Of a stretch of 27,708 bases of DNA, positions 14,113 to 23,839 are shown one piece after another; the first letter of the stretch is position 1, and every line of letters begins with the position of its first letter. The notes under the pieces were generated by a model. That model saw only the letters and a program-made list of their open reading frames with translations. It had not been told where the DNA came from and ran no database searches. A program made the translations under genes and the position numbers. The stretch comes from Minisyncoccus sp041650175. GTDB taxonomy: Bacteria > Patescibacteriota > Minisyncoccia > Minisyncoccales > Minisyncoccaceae. Location: the NCBI GenBank assembly GCA_041650175.1, contig JBAZLS010000012.1, forward strand, positions 1 to 27,708, read 5' to 3'.

Positions 14113-16503
14113 ATGGACACTACTTATATTTTTTTTATAGTTACTATAATTGCCGTTTTTGTTTTTTTTGCTATCAATTATATACTTGGAAAGATTGCTA
14201 AAAAAAACGCTTTAAAAGCATCGCTTTCTTTTACTTTATTTTTGATAAAGATGCCGATTAGGAGCGAAAATGAGATGAAAACTTCTAGCGAAAAGGATGA
14301 AATAAAAATGATGGAGGATTTTTATGAGTGCTTGATATCCTTAAAATCCGAAAAAATATTCGGAGCTCCTTCGTGGATTGCACTTGAGATTTCAAAAGTA
14401 GGTGATGAAATAGGATTTTATATCGCCATTCCGAAGGATTTTGAAGATTTTGTAGAAAAAAAGATATATAGTCTCTATCCTGATTGTCAATTAGAGCGAG
14501 TAAAGGATTATAATATTTTTTCGTTGCGAGAACAGATATGTTGCGGGTATTTGAAGACCTTAAAACCCGTATTTTTACCTATCAAAACATACAATCAAAT
14601 GGAGTCCGACCCATTGTCCAGTATGGCTAACGTTTTAACAAAGTTAAAACAAGGGGAGGAGGTTTCTATCCAAATTGTAATTCGCGGAAGTAACGATAAA
14701 TGGCAAGGCCGAGCTAGAGAAGTGATAGAAAAAGTTGCATCTGAAAATAAGAATTTCAATCAGGCCGTAGCTGAAACGGGAATGTTCAGAATATTTTTTG
14801 GTAATAAAAAAGTTGATACAGTGGCAGTTAAAAGAGTTGATGATGAACTTGTCAAAAGTTTGGAATCAAAACTTGCTAAGAATAATTTCGAAACCAATAT
14901 CCGTATTATTGTTTCTGCTTCAAGCCGTGATAGAGCTGAAAATGTTTTTACTCAGATATCTAATACTTTTGACCAGTATATGGGTTTAAAGCTCAATAAT
15001 TTTAAGGTTTATAAAGTGTTGAATGGAGAAGGATTGAGAGATATAGTTTATAAATATAGTTTTAGGCTTTTTGATCCTGATAAATCTATTGTTTTAAATA
15101 GTGAAGAATTGACTAGTATTTTTCATTTTCCTTCCAATTTAACAAAAATTCCTAATCTTATAATGCTTAAAGCACGGAATGCTCCGCCTCCAGCTAATCT
15201 TTCCCATGAGGGAATAGTCATTGGGTTTAATAAATATAGAGAAGAAAAGAAAGAAATAAGGATTAAGAAAAAAGATAGAGAAAGGCATTTATATATTATT
15301 GGACAAACTGGAACTGGAAAATCTGTATTCCAAGCTAATTTGATTGAACAGGATATTCTTTCTGGCCAAGGGGTTGGCGTTATTGATCCGCATGGAGATT
15401 TGATTGAAAAAATATTGGGATTGATACCAAATAATAGAATTGAAGATGTCGTTCTTTTTGATCCTTCTAACCTAGAGAGAGTCGTCGGATTGAATATGCT
15501 TGAATATGATCCGAAATTTCCGGAGCAAAAGACTTTTATTGTCAATGAATTGATAAATATTTTTGATAAGCTTTATGACCTGAAACAGACGGGAGGACCG
15601 CTTTTTGAACAATATACGAGAAATGCATTGATGTTATTGATGGATGACCCTAGTGAAGCTTATACATTAATGGAGGTACCGAAGGTTTTAGCTGATGAGA
15701 ATTTTCGGCATAAATTACTTGCTAAATGCAAGAATATCTTAGTAAAAGAATTTTGGGAAAAACAGGCCGAGAAAGCAGGAGGAGAAGGTGCTCTTAAAAA
15801 TATGGTTCCTTATATCACTTCAAAATTTGATACTTTTATTTCTAATGATTATGTAAGACCGATCATAGGACAGGCAAAAAGCACTTTTAATTTCCGTGAG
15901 ATAATAGATACTAAAAAAATATTCTTGGTTAATTTGAGCAAAGGAAGATTAGGAGAAATAAATAGTTCTTTAATTGGATTAATCGTTACAGGAAAGTTAA
16001 CTATAGCAGCTTTTTCACGTGTTGATACTCCAGAAGAAAAAAGAAATAATTTTTATCTTTACATTGATGAATTTCAGAATTTTGCTACTAACAGTATTTC
16101 TACTATCCTTTCGGAGGCGAGGAAGTATAAGCTTTGTTTGACTGTCGCTCATCAATTTATCGGCCAATTACCTCAATTAATCAGGGATAGCGTATTTGGA
16201 AATGTAGGAACATTAGTCGCTTTCAGAGTCGGAGCTGATGATGCTGAGTTTTTGGAAAAGCAATTTCAGCCGACTTTTTCAGCACGCGATTTGATAAATA
16301 TCGGGAATTACAATTTTTATACAAAATTAATGATTGACGGGGAAGTTTCTAAACCATTTAATGTGATTGCCAATCCTCCGTCAGTTTCTGACGTTGCGAG
16401 AGCGGCGGACATAAAACAGTATTATTTTTTGGTTTATGGCCGTGACAGATTTTTTGCAGAAAAAGATATTAAAGAAAGGCGAATGTTTATTGACTTAATG
16501 TAA
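14113..16503 (+). CDS. Membrane-anchored HerA/TraD-like ATPase (type IV secretion DNA-transfer family)
   Basis: The 796-residue protein starts with one strong transmembrane helix (about 4-26). A ~350-residue N-terminal region of unknown function follows, and then a P-loop ATPase. Walker A is GQTGTGKS (397-404), with the following GVGVIDPHGDLIEKIL typical of the VirD4/TraG/HerA group. Walker B is YLYIDEFQNF (D652, E653). A sensor-like VAHQFIGQLP follows. Such proteins couple DNA or protein substrates to a secretion channel or pump DNA. No VirB-type channel genes are in the window, so its true substrate is unclear. It heads a plus-strand operon with a J-domain protein and two small acidic proteins. 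Confidence 0.88.
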   Translation: MDTTYIFFIVTIIAVFVFFAINYILGKIAKKNALKASLSFTLFLIKMPIRSENEMKTSSEKDEIKMMEDFYECLISLKSEKIFGAPSWIALEISKVGDEIGFYIAIPKDFEDFVEKKIYSLYPDCQLERVKDYNIFSLREQICCGYLKTLKPVFLPIKTYNQMESDPLSSMANVLTKLKQGEEVSIQIVIRGSNDKWQGRAREVIEKVASENKNFNQAVAETGMFRIFFGNKKVDTVAVKRVDDELVKSLESKLAKNNFETNIRIIVSASSRDRAENVFTQISNTFDQYMGLKLNNFKVYKVLNGEGLRDIVYKYSFRLFDPDKSIVLNSEELTSIFHFPSNLTKIPNLIMLKARNAPPPANLSHEGIVIGFNKYREEKKEIRIKKKDRERHLYIIGQTGTGKSVFQANLIEQDILSGQGVGVIDPHGDLIEKILGLIPNNRIEDVVLFDPSNLERVVGLNMLEYDPKFPEQKTFIVNELINIFDKLYDLKQTGGPLFEQYTRNALMLLMDDPSEAYTLMEVPKVLADENFRHKLLAKCKNILVKEFWEKQAEKAGGEGALKNMVPYITSKFDTFISNDYVRPIIGQAKSTFNFREIIDTKKIFLVNLSKGRLGEINSSLIGLIVTGKLTIAAFSRVDTPEEKRNNFYLYIDEFQNFATNSISTILSEARKYKLCLTVAHQFIGQLPQLIRDSVFGNVGTLVAFRVGADDAEFLEKQFQPTFSARDLINIGNYNFYTKLMIDGEVSKPFNVIANPPSVSDVARAADIKQYYFLVYGRDRFFAEKDIKERRMFIDLM

Positions 16504-16526
16504 TTTTTATTTTATAGTAATAACAT

Positions 16527-18932
16527 ATGGCAGAAGAGTTTTTAAGAAGTATTCAGAGAAATGAAGGGGCTTTAATTCCTCCTGATTTTAATGCTGAAAA
16601 AGCTAGAAGGGAATTAGCTGGAGCTTATCATCCTGATCTTGCTAGAAATGGCAAAGAAAGAAAGAAAAACGAAAGTAAAATGAAAGAAATAAATATTGCT
16701 TTTGATGAAGGAGATATTATTTTTTTATATGATGAGTTGGAAAGATTAAGAATTTCTAAGGTGATAACTAAAAATCAAGAACAAAATTTACGTAATAAAG
16801 TGTGTAGTATAGAGAAAGTATATGAATCTCCTGAGGAATTTGAAGAAGTGTTGAAAAAAGTTAGGAATGGAAAATATAGAGAAGCTGTTGATGATGTTAT
16901 TGCTAAAGCAAAAGAAAAAGGAATATTTTATACTGTAATAGTGCCTGGTAGTCCTAAAGAAAGCTCAGAGGTAAAAATGATTCCTTATAATAAATCAAAT
17001 GTTATTTCAAAAAGAGATGAAACTAAAAATCATATTGCGCCGGAAAATATTGCAGAGATTCCTATAAATGAACGTCTTCGTGATATACAGCGAATGATGG
17101 ATGAAATAAATAGATTGGAAAAGCCGAATAGTGATGATGGTATCATTGGTGAAAACAAAAAAGATCAGGAAAAATTTCGAGAAGAAAACAAAAATATACC
17201 GATTAAGCATAATCCGATAAATGAAATAACTAATTTGAATGAAGACGTCAGGGTAGTATCGTTTGGCAGAGAAAAAAATGTCTCAGAAAAAGAACCCGCT
17301 GAAATTCCGCATCGAAATCTAAAAGAATGGTCTTCTTTTGAAGTCAGGAATGATCCATGCTCATTTATTGGAGATGTCTTGAATAATATCAATCTTCAAT
17401 TAAAAAGAAAAAGAGAGTTAAAATTGCCTAGCCAAGCATTGGGTATTGTTTTACAATTACTTCAACGTGAATATTCCAAGCTTGAATATGATAATCCCGA
17501 AAAAAATAGAAGTATCTTAGAGGAGGCGAGGAGAAATTTATTAGGAGATGATGTTGATAAAATAATTAATGAGTTAAAAAACGCGGAAAATTTGTTTAGA
17601 ATCGATAATATTTTTAAAGAATATATAAAAGATAATGAAATTTTTAGTAATGAAGCAAGAGAAAATAAGAGTGGTAATGTTTTTAAAGATAAAAGCATTT
17701 TGAATGGACGAGAAGATTCTTTAAGGGCTATCATAGAAGAGACGAGAAAGAAGCAAGAAGAAATAAAAAAACTTATTGAATCACAGCAAAGTAAAATTCC
17801 TACTGCTAGCGTCAAGGGTGCAGAAGAAATTATGCAGAAAAAAACTTTCCAGAATGATGGGCAGAAATCTGATAATAAGAAAACAGATGTTGGAAAAAAT
17901 GGCGATGTAGTTCTTGAAATAAAAAAATCGGTAAATCCTGAATTGTTTGAAAAAACAAAAAGCGATATCATAGAAAAGAGAAATGCTTTGGATAATATTT
18001 TTCTTCCTGACGAGGGAATCAGCAAGGAAGATATGGCTGATTATTTTTCAAGTTCGAATACCGAAGGCAATATTGGAAAGACGATTCCAGAAAAATCTGG
18101 AGAAAGTATTAATGAAAAAAAATTAGAAGAAGAAAATAGTAAAGTTTATCTTGAAATGATTCGAAATCTGGTTGATTTGGATATGAAGACGGAAGAAATA
18201 AAAAGAAGGAGAATAAAACAAGAGGGAATTTCTGTCCGTTTGAGAATAAAAGAAAGCAAAAAATCGGAATTAGAAAATGAATATAAAAAGACTCAAAATA
18301 ATTATAGAGAACTGAGAGAAGAATTTATGAAAAAAAGCGGTCTTGAAGAGGAGAAAGTAGATGAAAAAATTATTTCGATGAGACAGGAATTAGAGCAAAG
18401 GAAGTCAAAGTTCAATAAAGAAAAAGCTGAAGAATATATCCATCATTTAAAAAAAATAATAGAATATCAAAAGGATTCTTTGCCTGAAAAGAAAAAAATC
18501 GTCTTTGAAAAAATAATAACGACAATAAAAGATAAAAGATTTCAAATAGTAATAAGCGCTTTAATATTAGGTATATCTATAACTGTTCCTGAGACGGGAG
18601 GTGCTTCTTGGCTTACTAATGGACTTGTGTCTGGATTTTTGCCTGAGGAATTAGGATTACCTTTGAAATATGCCGGTACAGCTGCTGGTGGGTATTTGTT
18701 CGGAGATGCTCTTAAGTCCATATTGGAAACAAGAAAATTTAAAATTGCTGAAATTGAAAAAAAGATAGTTGAAAAAATTAGTAATTTTGTATATCCTAAA
18801 GTAAATACTATTAATGACTTTACTGTAGATGATAGTTACGTGATAAGAAGTGCAACTTTTTTTGATAAATTTCAAAAGTTAGAAGTAAAAAATAATTTTA
18901 TAAAAACAAAAAAACAAATAAGAGAATCATAA
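16527..18932 (+). CDS. Large J-domain-like coiled-coil protein with a C-terminal hydrophobic segment
   Basis: The 801-residue protein begins with an atypical J-domain. A helix around FNAEKARRELAGAY leads to the HPD tripeptide (35-37), then KMKEINIAFDEGD resembles helix III. J-domains stimulate DnaK, and no DnaK gene is nearby. The middle (about 60-530) is charged, low-complexity and mostly helical. A Lys/Glu-rich coiled coil spans about 540-670. One or two hydrophobic segments lie at about 670-740 (FQIVISALILGISITV and the glycine-rich stretch around YAGTAAGGYLFG). It may be a scaffold that recruits a chaperone to the ATPase encoded 23 nt upstream. TATAGT at 16513-16518 lies 8 nt before the ATG and could also start a leaderless transcript. 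The stop overlaps the next start (TAATG). Confidence 0.7.
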   Translation: MAEEFLRSIQRNEGALIPPDFNAEKARRELAGAYHPDLARNGKERKKNESKMKEINIAFDEGDIIFLYDELERLRISKVITKNQEQNLRNKVCSIEKVYESPEEFEEVLKKVRNGKYREAVDDVIAKAKEKGIFYTVIVPGSPKESSEVKMIPYNKSNVISKRDETKNHIAPENIAEIPINERLRDIQRMMDEINRLEKPNSDDGIIGENKKDQEKFREENKNIPIKHNPINEITNLNEDVRVVSFGREKNVSEKEPAEIPHRNLKEWSSFEVRNDPCSFIGDVLNNINLQLKRKRELKLPSQALGIVLQLLQREYSKLEYDNPEKNRSILEEARRNLLGDDVDKIINELKNAENLFRIDNIFKEYIKDNEIFSNEARENKSGNVFKDKSILNGREDSLRAIIEETRKKQEEIKKLIESQQSKIPTASVKGAEEIMQKKTFQNDGQKSDNKKTDVGKNGDVVLEIKKSVNPELFEKTKSDIIEKRNALDNIFLPDEGISKEDMADYFSSSNTEGNIGKTIPEKSGESINEKKLEEENSKVYLEMIRNLVDLDMKTEEIKRRRIKQEGISVRLRIKESKKSELENEYKKTQNNYRELREEFMKKSGLEEEKVDEKIISMRQELEQRKSKFNKEKAEEYIHHLKKIIEYQKDSLPEKKKIVFEKIITTIKDKRFQIVISALILGISITVPETGGASWLTNGLVSGFLPEELGLPLKYAGTAAGGYLFGDALKSILETRKFKIAEIEKKIVEKISNFVYPKVNTINDFTVDDSYVIRSATFFDKFQKLEVKNNFIKTKKQIRES

Positions 18933-19252
18933 TGTTTAAAAATATGAACCCAAAAGAGAAAATTTCAATCCATTGTAAGGATATAATAAGTGAACTTAAT
19001 TTGGAAAATCTTTCAGAAGATGAGCAAGTAAAAATGATTTCTGAAATGAGTGATGTTGTTTATGAAAAAATTATTCTTAGAGTTCTTGATAAATTGAGTA
19101 TTGAAGACTCTGTTGCTCTGACTAATTTGCTTAATTCAGAAAAGCCTGAGGAATCTACTGCTTTTTTAAACGAAAAAATTCCAGATTTTGAAAAAATCAT
19201 AGATGAAGAGGTTACAGATTTCCAAGAAGAATTAATTAAATTTTCAAAATAA
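18932..19252 (+). CDS. Small acidic helical protein, DUF5663-like
   Basis: The 106-residue protein is acidic and predicted helical, with the stretch EQVKMISEMSDVVYEKIILRVLDKLS. From memory it recalls the small DUF5663 family seen in Parcubacteria, but I cannot confirm that. It has no membrane segment and no catalytic motif. It overlaps both neighbours by one base (TAATG), so translation is coupled to the J-domain protein and to the next small gene. A regulatory or structural subunit of the ATPase/J-protein system is the simplest reading. Confidence 0.75.
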   Translation: MFKNMNPKEKISIHCKDIISELNLENLSEDEQVKMISEMSDVVYEKIILRVLDKLSIEDSVALTNLLNSEKPEESTAFLNEKIPDFEKIIDEEVTDFQEELIKFSK

Positions 19253-19671
19253 TGATAAGTAATACTGATAACCAAGATATTGGACCTTTAGAGGAGGAAG
19301 AAGCAGTAGAAGAAGAGGAAGAAGAATCTGCTCCTGTTTCTGAAGCTGATATTTTGGAGAGAGAAAAGGTAATAGATGAGAAAAAAAAATCACTTGATCC
19401 AGTGACTAATTTTATTAATTCTTTTTTGAAAAAAAAGAATATCAAAAAAAATGAAGATGAGGAAATAACTTCTATCGAACAATTGATTCCTAAAAAAGAA
19501 GAAATTCCTATTAAAACAGAAAAAGATGAAATTGATGAACTTGTTGCTATTGCTTTATCAAAAGGAATCGAAAAAGCTAGTCAATTAGCAAAACATAAAA
19601 GTCCTTATATTATTGATGCTTTCCATGATAGACTGATAGAAGAGATAAAAAAGCAAAAAGCTGAAGAATAA
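19252..19671 (+). CDS. Small Glu-rich hypothetical protein of the ATPase/J-domain operon
   Basis: The 139-residue protein has a very acidic, disordered N-terminus with runs of Glu (about 14-26). A basic/acidic mixed middle follows, and a helical C-terminal part (IDELVAIALSKGIEKASQLAKHKSPYIIDAFHDRLIEEIKKQ) that looks like a folded interaction domain. I do not recognise a family. The ATG overlaps the previous stop. The gene is last in the operon, and a strong terminator begins 6 nt after its stop. Confidence 0.75.
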   Translation: MISNTDNQDIGPLEEEEAVEEEEEESAPVSEADILEREKVIDEKKKSLDPVTNFINSFLKKKNIKKNEDEEITSIEQLIPKKEEIPIKTEKDEIDELVAIALSKGIEKASQLAKHKSPYIIDAFHDRLIEEIKKQKAEE

Positions 19672-19676
19672 AAAAT

Positions 19677-19707
19677 AAACCGCCTTAAGGCGGTTTTCGG
19701 TTTTTTA
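19677..19707 (+). terminator. Rho-independent terminator of the ATPase/J-domain operon
   Basis: AAACCGCC (19677-19684) pairs with GGCGGTTT (19689-19696) around TTAA, followed by TCGGTTTTTT. Confidence 0.9.
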
Positions 19708-19760
19708 AGGGGGTAGCGGGAATTAAAAAAATGAGATAGCATTTAAGAAAGATTGGTCAA

Positions 19761-22700
19761 ATGATTGTTTGTATGAGTGAAAATTTACTAAAAAAACTTA
19801 ATAAAGAACAAAAAGAAGCTGTAGTCTTCGGAGAGGGTCCTTTAATGGTAGTTGCTGGAGCTGGAACTGGCAAAACGACAGTTTTGACTAATAGGATTGT
19901 CTATTTGATTGAGAAGAAGAACATCAAGCCAGAAGAAATATTGGCTTTAACTTTTACTGAAAAAGCAGCGCAGGAAATGCAAGATAGAGTGGAAGGATTG
20001 CTTCCTTTCGGTTATTACGATTTTTGGATTTCGACATTCCATTCTTTTGCAGATAAGCTTTTAAAGACCCATGGGCTTGCTATTGGAATACCGACAGATT
20101 ATAAGATTTTAGAACAAACGGGAAGTTGGATAATGGTAAAGAAAAATTTTAGCAAATTCAATTTTTTAAAAGAGTATCGTCCCTTGGGCAATCCTACAAA
20201 ATTTATTCATGCTTTGATTTTCCATTTTCAACATTGCAAGACGGAGGGAATTTATCCTGAGCATTATCGTGAATATGCTGAAACTTTGAAAACTAACATA
20301 GATGATATCCCGTTTAAAAAGAACAAGAGAAAGAAAAATATTGAAAATGATGAGGAAAAATTAAAATTGGCAGAAAGAGCAAGAATAGAAGAGCTTGCAA
20401 TGGCTTATGAAACATATCAGCAATTATTATTAGACAATAGCTGTCTTGATTTTGGAGATTTAATAAATTATACGATCAAACTTTTAGAAAAAAAACCAGA
20501 AATACTTGAAAAAATGAGAAAGCAATTCAAATATGTGCTTGTCGATGAGTTCCAAGATACTAATTGGGTACAATATGAACTTGTAAAAAAAATTGCTTTT
20601 CCAAAGAATAATATAAATGTTTTTGCTGATGATGATCAAAGCATTTTTTCTTTTCAAGGAGCATCATTTAATAATGTCCTTCGTTTCAAAAAAGATTTTC
20701 CTGATTCAAAAGATAATGTTTTGATTCAGAATTATCGTTCCCCTCAGAACATTCTTGATTTGGCTTATAATTTTATACAATACAATAATCCGAATAGGCT
20801 TGAGTACCAATTGAATGAAATTGAAGAAATAAGAGAAAGGGCTGAAGCGAGAGGAGTTAATCTGAGTAATTTTAAGAAAATAGATAAAAAATTAATAAAT
20901 CCTGATAAGAAAAAAGGAGCATTGGAACTTTTAAGTTTTGAATCAGCCGATGAAGAAATAACAGGTGTTGTTAGCAAGATATGGGAAATCAAGGAAATAG
21001 ATAGCAAGGTTAGTTTTTCTGATTTTGCAATTTTGACAAGAACGAATGAATCCGCAAACCATTTTAGCCGAGCTATGGATAGAGCAGGAATACCTTACCA
21101 ATTTTATTCTTCTAAGGGATTGTATACTCATCCTTTAATCTTGGATATGATTTCGTATTTTAAGGTATTGATTGATTTTTATGATTCAGCAAGTTTTTAT
21201 AGGATACTTAGGATGTTACCTTTGGATTTACCTCCCGAAGATGTAGCTAAAATAACCCAATATAGCAATAAGAAAGGACTTCCAGTTTTTGAGGCTATCC
21301 AGCAAGATGATTTATTAAACACAATTGGTCAGAATAATAGAAAAAAGCTTCAGGATTTGATTTTATTCATAAGGAAGCATTATAGGTTGTCTCGAGAAAA
21401 AAACGTAGCCGAAATTTTTGTCAATATGCTTGAAGATGTCGGGTATTCAAAAGCGTTATCAGCTGCTACGGAAGAGAATCTGCATAATTGGGAAGTGATA
21501 TATCAGTTTTATGAAAAAATAAAAAATTTTGAAAATACACATATCGATGGAAAATTAATTTCTTTTACTGAACAGATGCAAATGGAATTAGATTCAGGAG
21601 AAGAAGGTAATTTTAAAATCAGCCTCGATGATTCTTTTGATTCGGTCAAGATAATGACGATTCATTCAGCAAAGGGATTAGAGTTTGATTATGTTTTTTT
21701 GACAAGTTTGGTTCATAGGAAATTTCCTTCTGATCAGAGAAAAGAACCAATAGAAATACCTGATAAATTAGTAAAAGAGGTTTTACCTGAGGGGGATGCT
21801 CATATCCAAGAAGAAAGAAGGCTTTTTTATGTGGGATTGACTAGGGCAAAAAAAGGATTATTTTTGACGTGGGCCAGTGATTATGGAGGAAAAATATTAA
21901 AGAAGCCATCACGATTTTTACTTGAGAGTAAATTGATAAGTGAAGAAGCTTTAGAAAAACAAAAACTGACTCGAAAGGAAGGCAGTCCTTATGGGAAACG
22001 TTTTGGATTTAAATTAGAGTCAAACGAAACTATAAAAAATGATGATATTAAAAGATTTTTGCCTGATCATTTTTCTTTTTCACAACTAGCTTCTTTTGAG
22101 AATTGTCCCTTGCAGTATAAATTTATGCATATCCTTAAAATACCGACTAAGGGCAAATCTAACTTTAGTTTCGGTAAAAGCATACATAATTCTTTGCATA
22201 AATTTGTATATGATTCATATTGTAATCCAGATTGCGTTAAGCAGTCAGATTGTCCTGAAATGGATTATCTTATGGATATCTATAAAAAAGAATGGATTAG
22301 TGACTGGTACGAAGATGCTTATGAACAGCAAGAATTTTTTGAAAAAGGAGAAAAGATATTGAAGAATTTTTATGATGATTTTATTACCTTAAGACCAAAA
22401 GTATTCAACTTTGATAACGTGCCTGCGCTTGAAAAAACTTTTTCATTAAAAATCAATGGGAATAATGTTATTGGAGCAATTGATAGGATTGATGATCTTG
22501 GAAGCGGAATAGAAATTATTGATTATAAAACAGGAAATCCAAAAACGACTCTTGGAACTGATGAAAGGTTTCAATTATTGATTTATCATCTAGCTGCAAA
22601 AAAAATATTCAATTTGGAGGTTAGAAAACTGACATTTTTTTACGTTGAGGATGGATCAAAATTTTCATTTGAACCGAAAGATGGGGATGAAGATAAGACG

Positions 22701-22817
22701 GAAAAAAAAATAGCTGATATAATAAATAAATTAAAAAGAAGCAGTTTTAAACCTACAGCTGGCTGGCATTGCCAATTTTGTGATTTTAAAAATATTTGTT
22801 CTCATAAGAAGAGTTAA
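19761..22817 (+). CDS. UvrD/PcrA-family helicase with C-terminal PD-(D/E)XK Fe-S nuclease domain
   Basis: The 1018-residue protein combines superfamily 1A helicase motifs with a RecB/AddB-type nuclease. Helicase motifs are KEQKEAV (Q motif), AGAGTGKTT (motif I, 32-40), VDEFQDTN (motif II, from 261), DDDQSIFSFQGAS (motif III), IMTIHSAKGLEFDYVF (motif V) and YVGLTRAKKGLFLTW (motif VI). The C-terminal domain has FSQLASFENCPLQYKF, IDRIDDLG, IDYKTG (D921, K923) and CQFCDFKNIC. C782, C1004, C1007 and C1013 could bind a [4Fe-4S] cluster as in AddB. It probably resects or repairs DNA ends, possibly as a single-subunit substitute for RecBCD/AddAB. ATG 19773 (MSENLL) is an equally good start. Its stop overlaps gpsA (TTAATG). 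Confidence 0.92.
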   Translation: MIVCMSENLLKKLNKEQKEAVVFGEGPLMVVAGAGTGKTTVLTNRIVYLIEKKNIKPEEILALTFTEKAAQEMQDRVEGLLPFGYYDFWISTFHSFADKLLKTHGLAIGIPTDYKILEQTGSWIMVKKNFSKFNFLKEYRPLGNPTKFIHALIFHFQHCKTEGIYPEHYREYAETLKTNIDDIPFKKNKRKKNIENDEEKLKLAERARIEELAMAYETYQQLLLDNSCLDFGDLINYTIKLLEKKPEILEKMRKQFKYVLVDEFQDTNWVQYELVKKIAFPKNNINVFADDDQSIFSFQGASFNNVLRFKKDFPDSKDNVLIQNYRSPQNILDLAYNFIQYNNPNRLEYQLNEIEEIRERAEARGVNLSNFKKIDKKLINPDKKKGALELLSFESADEEITGVVSKIWEIKEIDSKVSFSDFAILTRTNESANHFSRAMDRAGIPYQFYSSKGLYTHPLILDMISYFKVLIDFYDSASFYRILRMLPLDLPPEDVAKITQYSNKKGLPVFEAIQQDDLLNTIGQNNRKKLQDLILFIRKHYRLSREKNVAEIFVNMLEDVGYSKALSAATEENLHNWEVIYQFYEKIKNFENTHIDGKLISFTEQMQMELDSGEEGNFKISLDDSFDSVKIMTIHSAKGLEFDYVFLTSLVHRKFPSDQRKEPIEIPDKLVKEVLPEGDAHIQEERRLFYVGLTRAKKGLFLTWASDYGGKILKKPSRFLLESKLISEEALEKQKLTRKEGSPYGKRFGFKLESNETIKNDDIKRFLPDHFSFSQLASFENCPLQYKFMHILKIPTKGKSNFSFGKSIHNSLHKFVYDSYCNPDCVKQSDCPEMDYLMDIYKKEWISDWYEDAYEQQEFFEKGEKILKNFYDDFITLRPKVFNFDNVPALEKTFSLKINGNNVIGAIDRIDDLGSGIEIIDYKTGNPKTTLGTDERFQLLIYHLAAKKIFNLEVRKLTFFYVEDGSKFSFEPKDGDEDKTEKKIADIINKLKRSSFKPTAGWHCQFCDFKNICSHKKS

Positions 22818-23839
22818 TGAATAAAAATATGAAAAATAATAAATCAGAAAAAATAATCATTCTTGGCGATGGCGCATGGGGAACAACTTTGGCAGGAGTA
22901 GCTAGCAAGAATGGACACGATGTTATTTTATGGAGTAATTTTCCTGAGTATCTGGTTGAACTTGACAAAAAAAGAGAAAATAGAATTTATATGCCTGGGA
23001 TCAAGATTCCGAAAGAAGTTGTTTTTGAAAGTGATTTAGTGAAAGCTATTTCAGGAGGTGATATTATAATTTTTGCTATTCCTTCGAAGTTTTTTAGAGA
23101 AGTAGTAATAAAGATAAAGAAATCTGGAATTCCTTTAAGAAATAAGGTTTTTATTAATGTTGCAAAAGGAATTGAGCAGAAAACTTTAAAAAGAATGACA
23201 GAAATTTTAAAGGATGAACTTGGCAATGTTAAAACTGCTGTTTTTTCTGGGCCGACTATTGCGGTTGAAGTTGCAAAAGAATTGCCAGCACTTATTGTAA
23301 TAGCCTCGAGAGATAAAAAAATTGCTAAAAAAATTCAAGAAATTTTTTCTAATAATTATTTCCGAGTTTATACAAGCACTGATGTTGTCGGAGTTGAATT
23401 GGGCGGTCCTCTTAAAAATATTATTGCAGTTGTTGCAGGAATTTCTGATGGACTTGGATTTGGCTCTAATGCTAAAGCGGCGATTTTATCTAGAGGAATT
23501 GTAGAAATACAAAGATTGGGGCAAGCAATGGGAGCAAAGCGAAAAACATTTGCTGGGCTTGCTGGATTAGGAGATTTGTCTACTACTTGTATAAGTCCTG
23601 ATAGTAGAAATAGAACTTTTGGGGAAAGAATAGGTAAAGGGGAAAAAATGAATGATATTGTAGGTTCTACTTCAGCAATAATTGAAGGAGCGACAACAAC
23701 TGAAGCAATTTATGAACTTAGTCGAAAATATAAAGTGGAGATGCCGATTACAGAGCAAGTTTATTTAGTGCTTTATAAGAATAAACATCCTAGAAAAGCA
23801 ATGCTTGATTTGATGACACGTGAAAGAAAAGCAGAATAG
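22817..23839 (+). CDS. gpsA: NAD(P)-dependent glycerol-3-phosphate dehydrogenase
   Basis: The 340-residue protein has the N-terminal Rossmann motif ILGDGAWGTTLA (GxGxWG type, about 15-26). FAIPSKFFR, FINVAKGIE and the conserved catalytic stretch GGPLKNIIAVVAGISDGLGFGSNAKAAILSRG follow, where Lys binds the substrate. GLAGLGDLSTTCISPDSRNRTFG is also intact. It makes sn-glycerol-3-phosphate from dihydroxyacetone phosphate for phospholipids. The first G-x-G reads GDG instead of the common GAG. The start at 22817 overlaps the helicase stop, and the second ATG at 22829 is also possible. A repeat-rich stretch follows the stop. Confidence 0.95.
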   Translation: MNKNMKNNKSEKIIILGDGAWGTTLAGVASKNGHDVILWSNFPEYLVELDKKRENRIYMPGIKIPKEVVFESDLVKAISGGDIIIFAIPSKFFREVVIKIKKSGIPLRNKVFINVAKGIEQKTLKRMTEILKDELGNVKTAVFSGPTIAVEVAKELPALIVIASRDKKIAKKIQEIFSNNYFRVYTSTDVVGVELGGPLKNIIAVVAGISDGLGFGSNAKAAILSRGIVEIQRLGQAMGAKRKTFAGLAGLGDLSTTCISPDSRNRTFGERIGKGEKMNDIVGSTSAIIEGATTTEAIYELSRKYKVEMPITEQVYLVLYKNKHPRKAMLDLMTRERKAE

